Assembly (NCBI GenBank): GCA_016186245.1
Contig: JACPLZ010000034.1
Coordinates: 4,657-13,630 of the forward strand
Origin: Candidatus Peregrinibacteria bacterium
Lineage (GTDB): Bacteria; Patescibacteriota; Gracilibacteria; UBA1369; LOWO2-01-FULL-3
Reading direction: 5' to 3'
Length of the DNA: 8,974 bases
Part shown: piece after piece, positions 1 to 5,732 of the stretch
Layout of the letters: each line of letters starts with the position of its first letter
How positions within the stretch are numbered: position 1 is the first letter of the stretch
Program-made: the position numbers and the translations under genes
Notes under the pieces: generated by a model
Databases searched by the model: none
What the model was told of the DNA's origin: nothing
Seen by the model: the letters and a program-made list of their open reading frames with translations, nothing else

Positions 1-190
1 ATTCTTTGCGGATTTTATGATTGAAATGGGCAACAATTGTTTTGCATGGGATTTTTTTGAGAAAATGAAGAAGGAACATTGAGTCCGGTCCGCCGGAAAT
101 TGCCGCGATAACCGTGTCGGATTTTTCGATATATTGATGAAGTTTTTTGAGGACTTTATCTTTAAGTTTTTGGGATTCCTGTGAGTTCAT
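1..190 (-). CDS. tilS: tRNA(Ile)-lysidine synthase TilS, N-terminal part (cut by window edge)
   Basis: TilS is a cytoplasmic enzyme that uses ATP and lysine to convert C34 of the CAU-anticodon tRNA-Ile to lysidine, so that it reads AUA codons. The 63 visible codons begin with a charged helix and contain the N-type ATP-pyrophosphatase P-loop SGGPDSM at residues 32-38, followed by a VAHFNHKIR segment at 53-61. That pairing is typical of TilS and is what separates it from other PP-loop enzymes. The rest of the gene lies beyond base 1. I place the start at the ATG at 190. An in-frame ATG at 211 adds only seven residues and lies inside the arm of an inverted-repeat element, so it is probably accidental. 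No clear ribosome binding site precedes either start. The gene follows the RNHCP gene on the same strand and may be cotranscribed with it. Confidence 0.9.
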   Translation of the reverse strand, partial: MNSQESQKLKDKVLKKLHQYIEKSDTVIAAISGGPDSMFLLHFLKKIPCKTIVAHFNHKIRKE

Positions 191-206
191 GTTGATGAGT
201 TTGATT

Positions 207-254
207 GTCATGGTGAGCCGAGCCTGCCCTGAGCCAGCCGAAGGGAACCATGAC
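207..254. repeat. 48-bp inverted-repeat (REP/MITE-like) element between tilS and the RNHCP gene
   Basis: Perfect 8-bp arms GTCATGGT (207-214) and ACCATGAC (247-254) flank a GC-rich core containing GCCTGCCCTGAGCC and a CGAAGGG end. The core resembles the 'CCTGAGC...CGAAGGG' palindromic repeats scattered through many environmental bacterial genomes; that comparison is from memory. The element overlaps the TAG stop of the upstream RNHCP gene by one base and contains a potential but doubtful ATG for tilS. Its GTCAT start is shared with the other repeats in this window, but the interior is different. Confidence 0.6.
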
Positions 255-565
255 TATGTGCTTGCCGATGCCAATTCTACAATTTTCCCAAAATCATCAT
301 CCGGCGCGGCTTTGTTAGGCATTATTTTGCCACATTCCATACACTTGTGGTAGATCATCCAGCCTTTTTTACCATTTTGATCGGCCTTTATTGGTTGCAT
401 CAGGCTTTGACAATTGCTCATGCGGTCGCCGGGCAAATTTTTATCGACATGCAGGGAATAGAGGCATTTGTAACAGTGATTCCGGCAGGAGTTTGCATGC
501 TCTGGATTTTGCGCTCTGCAATTTTTGCAGGCAAAAGTTTCGTTGATTTTTGGGGTTTTGGGCAT
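254..565 (-). CDS. RNHCP-domain zinc-ribbon protein
   Basis: This is a small protein of the RNHCP domain family (Pfam RNHCP), named after the Arg-Asn-His-Cys-Pro motif. Family members are cytoplasmic, presumably zinc-binding, and of unknown function. From the ATG at 565 it has 103 residues. It shows CKNC at 13-16, RNHCYKC at 28-34 (Tyr replaces the usual Pro), SLHVD at 37-41, PGDR at 45-48, and a second CMEC knuckle at 75-78, so almost the whole family pattern is present. The frame stays open upstream to a TTG at 781, which would add 72 residues. I prefer 565 because the extension is a low-complexity, Asn/Thr/His-rich stretch with no family match, and because the domain starts right after 565. 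A weak TTTCAA/TAATAT promoter-like pair lies just upstream on this strand (plus-strand 591-618). No Shine-Dalgarno is visible. It probably shares a transcript with tilS. Confidence 0.8.
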   Translation of the reverse strand: MPKTPKINETFACKNCRAQNPEHANSCRNHCYKCLYSLHVDKNLPGDRMSNCQSLMQPIKADQNGKKGWMIYHKCMECGKIMPNKAAPDDDFGKIVELASAST

Positions 566-798
566 AAATTTTTGAAAAGTCTTGTTTCTGATATTACTAT
601 TTCTGAAAATATTTGAAAGGTATTTGGCTTTCCGAATTGGTTTTTCATGGGTGGTGTCTGGGTGGTCATGATGATTTGTCGTGATGGAAATGTTCTGTTT
701 TTCCCGGGTAGATTTTTGTGTAGCAAAAATCCTTTCCCATTTTCCGTATTGATTTTCGGCTTGGTTTAGCGGAAAACTCAAATTGACAGAAAATCTGG

Positions 799-819
799 AA
801 GAATAAAATTCTTATTCTT
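799..819. repeat. AT-rich 8-bp hairpin
   Basis: AAGAATAA (799-806) and TTATTCTT (812-819) form a perfect stem around a five-base loop. The stem is almost all A-T, so it would be weak as an intrinsic terminator. It lies between divergent genes, where no terminator is expected. Its role is unknown. Confidence 0.35.
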
Positions 820-877
820 TACGCCTCAATATTCATCTTTTTAATTGTATTAGGAGTCTCAGTTTTGATATTTCTGT

Positions 878-904
878 GTCAGCCTGAACTTGGTTCGGAA
901 TCTG
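878..904. repeat. Degenerate single arm of the GTCATCCTGAA repeat family
   Basis: The 27 bases from GTCAGCCTGAACTT onward match the arm of the double-hairpin repeats at 1661-1735 and 8043-8120 (rc of 8095-8120) with about four differences. No second arm is visible nearby, so this looks like a decayed or solo copy. The intact arms carry an 8-bp stem; here the stem is mismatched. Confidence 0.4.
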
Positions 905-928
905 TGTTGTAGAATAGCCTTTTATCTC

Positions 929-956
929 TTGTCCCAGCCATTTTTTAGACTATAGT
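929..956 (+). promoter_or_regulatory. Candidate sigma-70-type promoter of the HNH gene
   Basis: TTGTCC (929-934) and TATAGT (951-956) are separated by 16 bp. Transcription would begin near 963, which is downstream of the GTG at 955 and upstream of the ATG at 985. This supports the ATG as the real start. Confidence 0.45.
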
Positions 957-984
957 GAAAGTATATTTATTAACAAAAACCATA

Positions 985-2091
985 ATGATTGATCCAAAAA
1001 TTCTTCATCAGAAATTTGTAGAATTTGGCAGACGGAGAAATAAATTGACGAATGAAATGCTGGAAATATTACCGGACATTTTTAACAGCGGAATTTATAA
1101 AAAATACTTTCCGACAATTATTGAATATGCTGGAAAGCTTGGAGGAATTCCAAAATCTACAGTCCTAAAAAGGCTTAATCTGGAAAAACATTTGGAGAAT
1201 AAACCAAAGTTGAAGGAGGCGATAGGAAAAGTGGGAATCCATAAAGTCGCTATGGTAGCCACGATCGCTACTCCGGAAACCGATGCTGCTTTTGCGGACA
1301 AAATTGAAAATATGAGTAAATCTGCTGTCGAGACACTCTCCAAAGAATTTAGAGAAAAGATTGTCAGAAAGAATGAAAATAATCAGATATTTGATTTTCA
1401 GGAGCAACAAATAAACTTCTGCAAAGCCGTACCAAAAAAAATGACCATAGCTCTCGATGAAGAAATGACTTTTTTATTTTTGAAATTAAAGAATGAATAC
1501 GGAGAAAAATTATCGGACAGGGAAGCAATGAGGATTATTCTGCAAGAAACTTTTGATGACAAATTTGGCTCAAACAAGCAAAAAGTGAAAAACTCATCAC
1601 CGGTGATGAGTTTGGAGAAAAAGGAAAAATGTGGTGAAATAGGCAAAGCTGATAAAGCGATGTGTCATCCTGAATTTATTTCAGGATCTATAATATATGG
1701 GGAAAGAGATATCCTGAAACGAGTTCAGGATGACATGGGGAGAGGAGAAGGATTTTCGCGAGGCGAACATCTGGTTCACCGTGACAAACCTGTAACTAGA
1801 CACATTCCGGCGCCGAAGAAACGCCAAGAGCTGGCCAAAACCAATGGCCATTGCGCCTATCCAAATTGCAATCATCCGCCGGAAAATTGGCATCATCGGG
1901 ATCGATTTTCTCAATCTAAAAGCAATGATTCAGTAGTGCCGCTTTGTAAAAACCACCACGAATTCATGCATAATGGATTGATCAAAAATGAGATGGCAGA
2001 GCCAAAAAACTGGCAGATTGATATGATAAACAAAGTTTCTAACAATATAGACAAACTTTATCGAAAACATCGGCATAAGGCGCTTTTATAA
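985..2091 (+). CDS. HNH endonuclease-type protein with DUF222-like N-terminal region
   Basis: This is a predicted nuclease of 368 residues. Residues about 30-150 include KSTVLKRLNLEKHLENKPKL, a VAMVATIATPETDAAFADK stretch and an MSKSAVETLS stretch. This layout resembles the DUF222/13E12-type region that precedes HNH domains in many bacterial proteins. The C-terminal HNH domain has C290-x4-C295, H303-H304, N314, C321, H324-H325 and H329, so both the metal-binding cysteines and the catalytic His/Asn are intact. The substrate is unknown; no restriction or methylase partner is present nearby. An alternative GTG start at 955 lies before the predicted transcription start, so I chose the ATG at 985. 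No Shine-Dalgarno is visible. The interdomain linker (about 195-280) is odd: residues 226-251 are encoded by a palindromic repeat (1661-1735), and a 24-bp palindrome encodes part of NSSPVMSLE just before it. Confidence 0.8.
   Translation: MIDPKILHQKFVEFGRRRNKLTNEMLEILPDIFNSGIYKKYFPTIIEYAGKLGGIPKSTVLKRLNLEKHLENKPKLKEAIGKVGIHKVAMVATIATPETDAAFADKIENMSKSAVETLSKEFREKIVRKNENNQIFDFQEQQINFCKAVPKKMTIALDEEMTFLFLKLKNEYGEKLSDREAMRIILQETFDDKFGSNKQKVKNSSPVMSLEKKEKCGEIGKADKAMCHPEFISGSIIYGERDILKRVQDDMGRGEGFSRGEHLVHRDKPVTRHIPAPKKRQELAKTNGHCAYPNCNHPPENWHHRDRFSQSKSNDSVVPLCKNHHEFMHNGLIKNEMAEPKNWQIDMINKVSNNIDKLYRKHRHKALL
1590..1613. repeat. 24-bp perfect palindrome inside the HNH gene
   Basis: The 24 bases centred on ACCGGT at 1601 read identically on both strands, running from AAACTCATC to GATGAGTTT. 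It lies in the linker-coding part of the gene, about 50 bp before the palindromic repeat. It could be a protein-binding site, a scar of another palindromic insertion, or chance. Confidence 0.75.
1661..1735. repeat. Double-hairpin palindromic repeat inserted in frame in the HNH gene
   Basis: The left arm holds ATCCTGAA (1667-1674), a five-base loop, then TTCAGGAT (1680-1687). The right arm holds ATCCTGAA (1711-1718), a five-base loop, then TTCAGGAT (1724-1731). The outer ends TGTCAT (1663-1668) and ATGACA (1730-1735) are inverted copies. The unit is therefore two hairpins in inverted orientation, the same architecture as at 8043-8120. Read in the gene's frame it encodes MCHPEFISGS, a short spacer and ILKRVQDDM. 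It causes no stop or frameshift, and it lies between the N-terminal region and the HNH domain, where extra residues should be tolerated. Confidence 0.8.
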
Positions 2092-2160
2092 AAATAATTA
2101 TTGGTCATATATGAAATTTCAAGATTACAAAATGGGCGGAGCTGTAATTCTATCCTGCCT

Positions 2161-2517
2161 TTATTTTGGCGTGTCGCAGGCAAGTTTGCCGTAGAGGTCG
2201 TATTTATCGCCTTTTGAAGGTGTATCTGTACCACTGTTAAAAACCAGCATTGCGCAGTCGCGGGTTTCTGTTTGATCTTTGAAAACCATGCTTATTGATT
2301 CTGACAGATTGCCTGTATCGAATTGTGTCGCCTTGGTGTCACATGATATTTCGCTGGCAAGGTGATTACGGCTGTTAATTCCATCTACTTCTATTGTATC
2401 CTGCTCTGTCTCCGGGTCTTTTCCTGGCTCATCGATTTTATCGTGTCCTTTGTACCCTAAGGAACCTCTGAAAAACCTACGACCTACTGCAAATTTCAGA
2501 ATTTGGCTGCAAATGAT
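2161..2517 (-). pseudogene. Start-less 3' remnant of an unrecognised gene, probably secreted or pilin-like
   Basis: The minus strand is open from 2517 down to a TAA at 2161-2163, 119 codons in all. There is no ATG, GTG or TTG until an internal ATG in SISMVFK, about two fifths of the way from the end of the protein. From about 2460 the translation looks like real protein: hydrophilic, with segments such as IEVDGINSRNHLASEISCD, AMLVFNSGTD and KYDLYGKLACDTPK, and three cysteines. Upstream of 2460 the translation (RRFFRGS) and base composition change, so the gene was probably cut near 2460/2461, losing its N-terminus. I do not recognise the family. Polar repeats and cysteines would fit an exported or minor-pilin-type protein beside the pilus operon, but that is a guess. 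Confidence 0.5.
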
Positions 2518-2720
2518 TCATCTCTCGTCAGCGTATCTTCTCTGATATGCTTCCTCGAGCTTCATCATTTTCGCTCAAATTCTGAAATTTTCGTAACTGT
2601 CGAGACGTTTACGCTGCCGGGGTGTATATTCCATGATTATGGTTATTTCTTAATGGCTTTCTACGCACTATCCCTATTCTTGTCAATGATTGATTTATGG
2701 GCAATCTGCTCTTGTAATGC
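2461..2720. other. Non-coding segment, possible insertion-sequence remnant
   Basis: It begins GGAACCTCTGAAAAACCTAC, which resembles the terminal inverted repeat of some insertion sequences (from memory, no named match). It starts exactly where the broken minus-strand gene loses its coding character. Short open frames here have no recognisable product, and no transposase motif or matching second terminus is visible before the pilus promoter. If it is an IS remnant, only one end survives. Confidence 0.3.
2491..2590. repeat. 15-bp perfect inverted repeat with 70-bp spacer
   Basis: AAATTTCAGAATTTG (2491-2505) is the exact reverse complement of CAAATTCTGAAATTT (2576-2590). Pairing can continue inward by four positions with G-U wobbles in a plus-strand transcript. 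Each arm is itself nearly palindromic. It could be a long hairpin or part of a mobile-element end. Confidence 0.6.
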
Positions 2721-2749
2721 TTGTTCCTGATCTGAAAATATGGTAGAAT
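2721..2749 (+). promoter_or_regulatory. Promoter of the type IV pilus operon
   Basis: TTGTTC (2721-2726), a 17-bp spacer and TAGAAT (2744-2749) with an extended -10 TGG just before it form a good sigma-70-type promoter. Transcription would start near 2756, giving a leader of only about 15 bases before the ATG at 2771. The leader is A-rich and contains no Shine-Dalgarno. Confidence 0.6.
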
Positions 2750-2770
2750 GTAACGAAAACAAAAATAAAT

Positions 2771-3343
2771 ATGAAAAGAATATCTTTCCTGCTTATCGTT
2801 GGTGTAATTGTGATGATTTTGACCGGAAGTTATGCCGGCTATCAGTTCTGGCAAAAATCGAAAACTGCCGGAGATCTGCAGAGAGTGGAAAAATCGCTTG
2901 GTGATTATAAAAAGGCTCTTTCTGAATATGAAAAAAAACATATAGTGGAGGCAGTGGCGGCAAAAAGGCTGGTTAATGATCTTAAAAAAAACAGTGTCCA
3001 ATGGTCGGCTGCGATCGAGAGAATTGTCGAAACAGTGCCGCAAAAAGATGATAAACCGATTGCGGATGTTCTTTCTTATTCCGGTTCCGCCAATAATGAA
3101 ATTTCTTTGAATGTAAAAACTGTTCCAGGCAGTGAAGAGCCATATTTTGATGTTGCCGATCTGATCGAGGCTTTTTCCAAAAGCGAATACTTTGCCGATC
3201 CGTTTGTGCCGGCGATTTCTTCCGGAGTCGATGAAAAAGGGTATGAAATTCTGACTTTTTTGATGAATGTTAAATATCGCGGCCGGATTGAGCAGACTGC
3301 CAAGTCCGATGAGTCCAAAGCCGCTTCCATAACCCGCAATTAA
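2771..3343 (+). CDS. PilN-like type IV pilus inner-membrane alignment protein
   Basis: This bitopic membrane protein of 190 residues has a very short cytoplasmic N-terminus, one membrane segment at about 5-25, and a predicted coiled coil at about 35-75. A small mixed alpha/beta extracytoplasmic domain follows, with QWSAAIERIVETVPQ near 77-91 and NNEISLNVKTV near 108-118. That order, and its place directly before a PilO-like gene and PilC, fit PilN, which pairs with PilO to link the platform to the rest of the pilus machine. It lacks the cytoplasmic motif by which true PilN binds PilM, and no pilM is present here, so the name rests mainly on topology and context. It is the first gene of the operon; the next ATG follows one base after its stop. 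Confidence 0.6.
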   Translation: MKRISFLLIVGVIVMILTGSYAGYQFWQKSKTAGDLQRVEKSLGDYKKALSEYEKKHIVEAVAAKRLVNDLKKNSVQWSAAIERIVETVPQKDDKPIADVLSYSGSANNEISLNVKTVPGSEEPYFDVADLIEAFSKSEYFADPFVPAISSGVDEKGYEILTFLMNVKYRGRIEQTAKSDESKAASITRN

Positions 3344-3344
3344 C

Positions 3345-3929
3345 ATGACTGAAAATACAGTTCAAAAAGATATGATGTTTGAAAAACCCTCAACGACAGG
3401 GACAATAATCGGTGTTTTTCTTATTATTGCTTCGATTCTGGGATATGTATTTTTTATTAAGCCGCTTGCGGAAGAGGTTGATACTGCACAGGCCGATATA
3501 TTCTCAAAACAGGCTGAAGTCCAACGGTTGACTACCCAATTGGAAATTTTGGACAAAGCCGAGGACGAATTTCAGCTTACCACTGAAGTAAAAAGACTGG
3601 AAAGTTTAAAGGCTGTGCCTGTATCAAGCGATCAGGACGGAGTGATTAAGGACATTGTGGAAATTGCCGGAGCGAATGATGTGATTTTGAATTCCATCAG
3701 TTTTTCACAGGATACCGGCGGTAAAGCGGAGACAGTGGGAAAATTGAGGATCAATGCCAGTTTTGAGGGAAATTATTCGGATCTGGTAAATTTTCTTGAG
3801 GGGCTTGAGCAAAATGCCAGATTATTCCAGGTGGATTCCATAAATGTGCAATTGAGAGATGTTGTTGCCGCGGGTCTGACGCGCGCCAATTTTTCGCTCA
3901 CTTTTGAGACATTCTTTCAGAAAAAATAA
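3345..3929 (+). CDS. pilO: PilO-like type IV pilus assembly protein
   Basis: PilO is a bitopic inner-membrane protein that forms a heterodimer with PilN around the pilus platform. The 194 residues show a short cytoplasmic tail, a membrane segment at about 19-38, a coiled coil at about 41-90, and a ferredoxin-like domain to the end. In that domain VGKLRINASFEGNYSDLVNF (131-150), LEGLEQNARLFQVDSINVQL (151-170) and a final ANFSLTFETFF strand match the usual PilO pattern closely. It starts one base after the PilN-like stop and ends two bases before pilC, so the genes are certainly cotranscribed. Confidence 0.8.
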   Translation: MTENTVQKDMMFEKPSTTGTIIGVFLIIASILGYVFFIKPLAEEVDTAQADIFSKQAEVQRLTTQLEILDKAEDEFQLTTEVKRLESLKAVPVSSDQDGVIKDIVEIAGANDVILNSISFSQDTGGKAETVGKLRINASFEGNYSDLVNFLEGLEQNARLFQVDSINVQLRDVVAAGLTRANFSLTFETFFQKK

Positions 3930-3931
3930 AT

Positions 3932-5071
3932 ATGCAGAAAGAACAGATCATCTATGGCGTATATAATAATGCCAATAAGGGTCTGGTTACCCGTTTGCAG
4001 GATTTTTTCATTGATCATTCCGGTGTAACTTTAAAAGAAAAATCTTATTTTTTTCATATGCTGGCGGTGATGGTGGATGCGGGCGTACCGCTTGTACAAA
4101 CTCTAAAATCGCTGGCGGCGCGTTCGCGAAGCGACAGATTCCAAAGAATTTTAAATACGGTGGCTTATGCCGTGGAACATGGGGAAAGTCTTTCTGCCGC
4201 CATGAGGCGGTTTACTGTTGTTTTCAACGAGACGGAAGTCGGGGTTGTGGAGTCCGGCGAAGCGACCGGCCGATTGTCGGCGATGCTCTTTAAATTATCC
4301 GGTCAGCTCGATAAAAAACATGATCTGCATTTGAAATTGTGGGGAGCGGCAATTTATCCGTTGGCCGTGCTGGTGGTATTGATTTTGGTGGCTACGGGGA
4401 TGCTTGTCTGGGTTTTTCCGAATCTTGTTAAGCTGCTGGAAGAGGGTGGCGTGGCAAAGGATAGTTTGCCTTTGGCTACCCGATTTTTGATGGCGGCGGA
4501 GTGGGTTGTTACTGGATACTGGTGGGCTATTTTGGCCGGAATTTTGTTGCTGTATGGAATTTTTCTGGCGTATGTAAAGAGCGATTCCGGAGCGGTGAGC
4601 TGGGATGGGGCAAAATTGAGAATGCCGATTGTCGGTTCCATTATGAGAAAATATTATGTCTATAATTTTGTAAGTTTATTGGGAATTTTGATAGAGGCCG
4701 GTTTGCCGGTAATCAAGTCTTTGAAAATTACCGCTGATGCGTTAAGCAACCGCGTGTATAAATTGAAAATAAATGCTGTGATTGACGATGTTACCAGGGG
4801 TGTGAAAATTTCCGATGGTCTGAGGGAGAGCGAGTATCTTTTTCCGGGGGAAGTCGTTGAGATGCTTGCTGTGGGTGAAGCGAGCGCCAGTCTGGCTAAA
4901 ATATCGGAAAAAGTTGCTGAACAGTATCAGCGGGAAATCGATAATACTTTGAAAAAAGCGAGCTCGATTTTTGAACCGCTGATGATTGTGATTGTTGGCT
5001 TGATGACGGCGCTTTTGGCAATGGCTGTGATGTCGCCGATTTTTGATTTAACAGCAGCGGTAAATGTTTAA
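3932..5071 (+). CDS. pilC: Type IV pilus / type II secretion platform protein PilC (GspF family)
   Basis: This polytopic inner-membrane protein sits at the base of the pilus and couples the motor ATPase to pilin insertion and extraction. At 379 residues it is close to the family norm of about 400. Two GspF domains are present. The first (about 36-160) contains LAVMVDAGVPLVQTLKSL and VVESGEATGRL; the second (about 240-362) contains LLGILIEAGLPVIKSLKITA and MLAVGEASASL. Membrane segments lie at about 138-162, 193-214 and 347-371. The ATG follows AAATAA directly with no Shine-Dalgarno, so translation may depend on coupling to pilO. The last 8 bp overlap the next gene. No PilB or PilT ATPase is adjacent. 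Confidence 0.95.
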   Translation: MQKEQIIYGVYNNANKGLVTRLQDFFIDHSGVTLKEKSYFFHMLAVMVDAGVPLVQTLKSLAARSRSDRFQRILNTVAYAVEHGESLSAAMRRFTVVFNETEVGVVESGEATGRLSAMLFKLSGQLDKKHDLHLKLWGAAIYPLAVLVVLILVATGMLVWVFPNLVKLLEEGGVAKDSLPLATRFLMAAEWVVTGYWWAILAGILLLYGIFLAYVKSDSGAVSWDGAKLRMPIVGSIMRKYYVYNFVSLLGILIEAGLPVIKSLKITADALSNRVYKLKINAVIDDVTRGVKISDGLRESEYLFPGEVVEMLAVGEASASLAKISEKVAEQYQREIDNTLKKASSIFEPLMIVIVGLMTALLAMAVMSPIFDLTAAVNV

Positions 5072-5732
5072 AAATGTCCTTAAAAAAAATGGGTTTACAT
5101 TGGTGGAAATTTTGATGGTGCTGGCGATAGTCGCCGTGCTTGGGACTCTGGCTGTGGGCGGTTATGTGCAATATCGAAAATCTGTTTTGCTGGATCTCAC
5201 TGCTGATGAAATTGTTTCGCGTTTTTATGAGCTGAAAAGCAAATCCCAGTATGGCTATGTTGATGGGAAAAGGTTTGAGCAGATTGTAGATGAACTTGGT
5301 GGTGGGGCAGTTGAAGCCGTTGAGATTAAACCTGTAAAGTGCCATGGGATTTATTTTTCTCCGGTTGCCGGCGGTTTTGAAATAAAAACTTTTGTCCAGA
5401 ATTTTAGCGGCGAAAAATATTATGAAAAAGCGGTGGATGCATGGATTTATAGAGGATGCGGAGGTTTTTTTGCCAGCGAAATCCATTTTGAGGATATGGA
5501 AATGGACGAGGCGGTTAAAGTCCGTTCAGTGTATGACAGCGGCGGCGTAAGCGGCGCTTTTTATTTGAGGTTTATGCCTCCGGATGGACGGTTGGAACAA
5601 TTTGGCGGCAGCAATAAGCTGTTTGCGGAGCTGGATTATGATCGCGTTGATGGTGAAAAAAACAATAGCCAAAAAAGAATTATTGAATTTGATTTAACAA
5701 ACGGCAATGCGACAATACAAAAAAAATCATAG
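5064..5732 (+). CDS. Prepilin-type N-methylation protein, GspH/FimT-like pseudopilin
   Basis: This minor pilin or pseudopilin is 222 residues long. The class III leader is ten residues and the cleavage site is G10-F11, followed by FTLVEILMVLAIVAVLGTLA with Glu at +5. The signal and the helix that anchors in the membrane and packs the pilus core are therefore both complete. The remainder is a globular extracytoplasmic domain with cysteines at C94 and C133 that could form a disulfide, and a strand-rich end (RIIEFDLTNGNATIQKK) typical of GspH/FimT types. Prepilin peptidase and N-methylation are expected, but no pilD gene is in the window. The start overlaps the pilC stop (ATGTTTAA), which suggests translational coupling, and the 3' end overlaps the next gene by 26 bp. 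Confidence 0.85.
   Translation: MFKNVLKKNGFTLVEILMVLAIVAVLGTLAVGGYVQYRKSVLLDLTADEIVSRFYELKSKSQYGYVDGKRFEQIVDELGGGAVEAVEIKPVKCHGIYFSPVAGGFEIKTFVQNFSGEKYYEKAVDAWIYRGCGGFFASEIHFEDMEMDEAVKVRSVYDSGGVSGAFYLRFMPPDGRLEQFGGSNKLFAELDYDRVDGEKNNSQKRIIEFDLTNGNATIQKKS

Larger units (their letters stand above)
566..984. other. Divergent intergenic region between the RNHCP and HNH genes
   Basis: Under the preferred starts no gene is supported here. The first part (566-781) is open on the minus strand as a doubtful N-terminal extension of the RNHCP protein. The rest is AT-rich and holds a small hairpin (799-819), a degenerate copy of a palindromic-repeat arm (878-904) and a promoter candidate for the HNH gene (929-956). 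Confidence 0.5.

Noticed and set aside
347..616. Plus-strand open frame of 89 codons
   Set aside because: It is antisense to the RNHCP gene, whose conserved cysteine and histidine motifs show the minus strand is the coding one.
566..781. N-terminal extension of the RNHCP protein from a TTG start at 781
   Set aside because: The 72 extra residues are low-complexity, have no family match, and the RNHCP domain begins just after the ATG at 565. There is no Shine-Dalgarno at the TTG.
955..984. GTG start for the HNH gene
   Set aside because: It overlaps the -10 region of the predicted promoter, so it would lie before the transcript start; the ATG at 985 fits better.
2503..2730. Plus-strand open frame of 75 codons before the pilus operon
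   Set aside because: Composition is hydrophobic but irregular, it has no recognisable family, and it runs through the inverted repeat and into the promoter -35.
2609..3346. Minus-strand open frame of 245 codons
   Set aside because: It is antisense to the PilN-like gene, and its translation is a Phe/Ile/Arg/His-rich shadow with no motif.
4896..5486. Minus-strand open frame of 196 codons
   Set aside because: It lies across the end of pilC and the first pseudopilin, both of which have clear family motifs on the plus strand.
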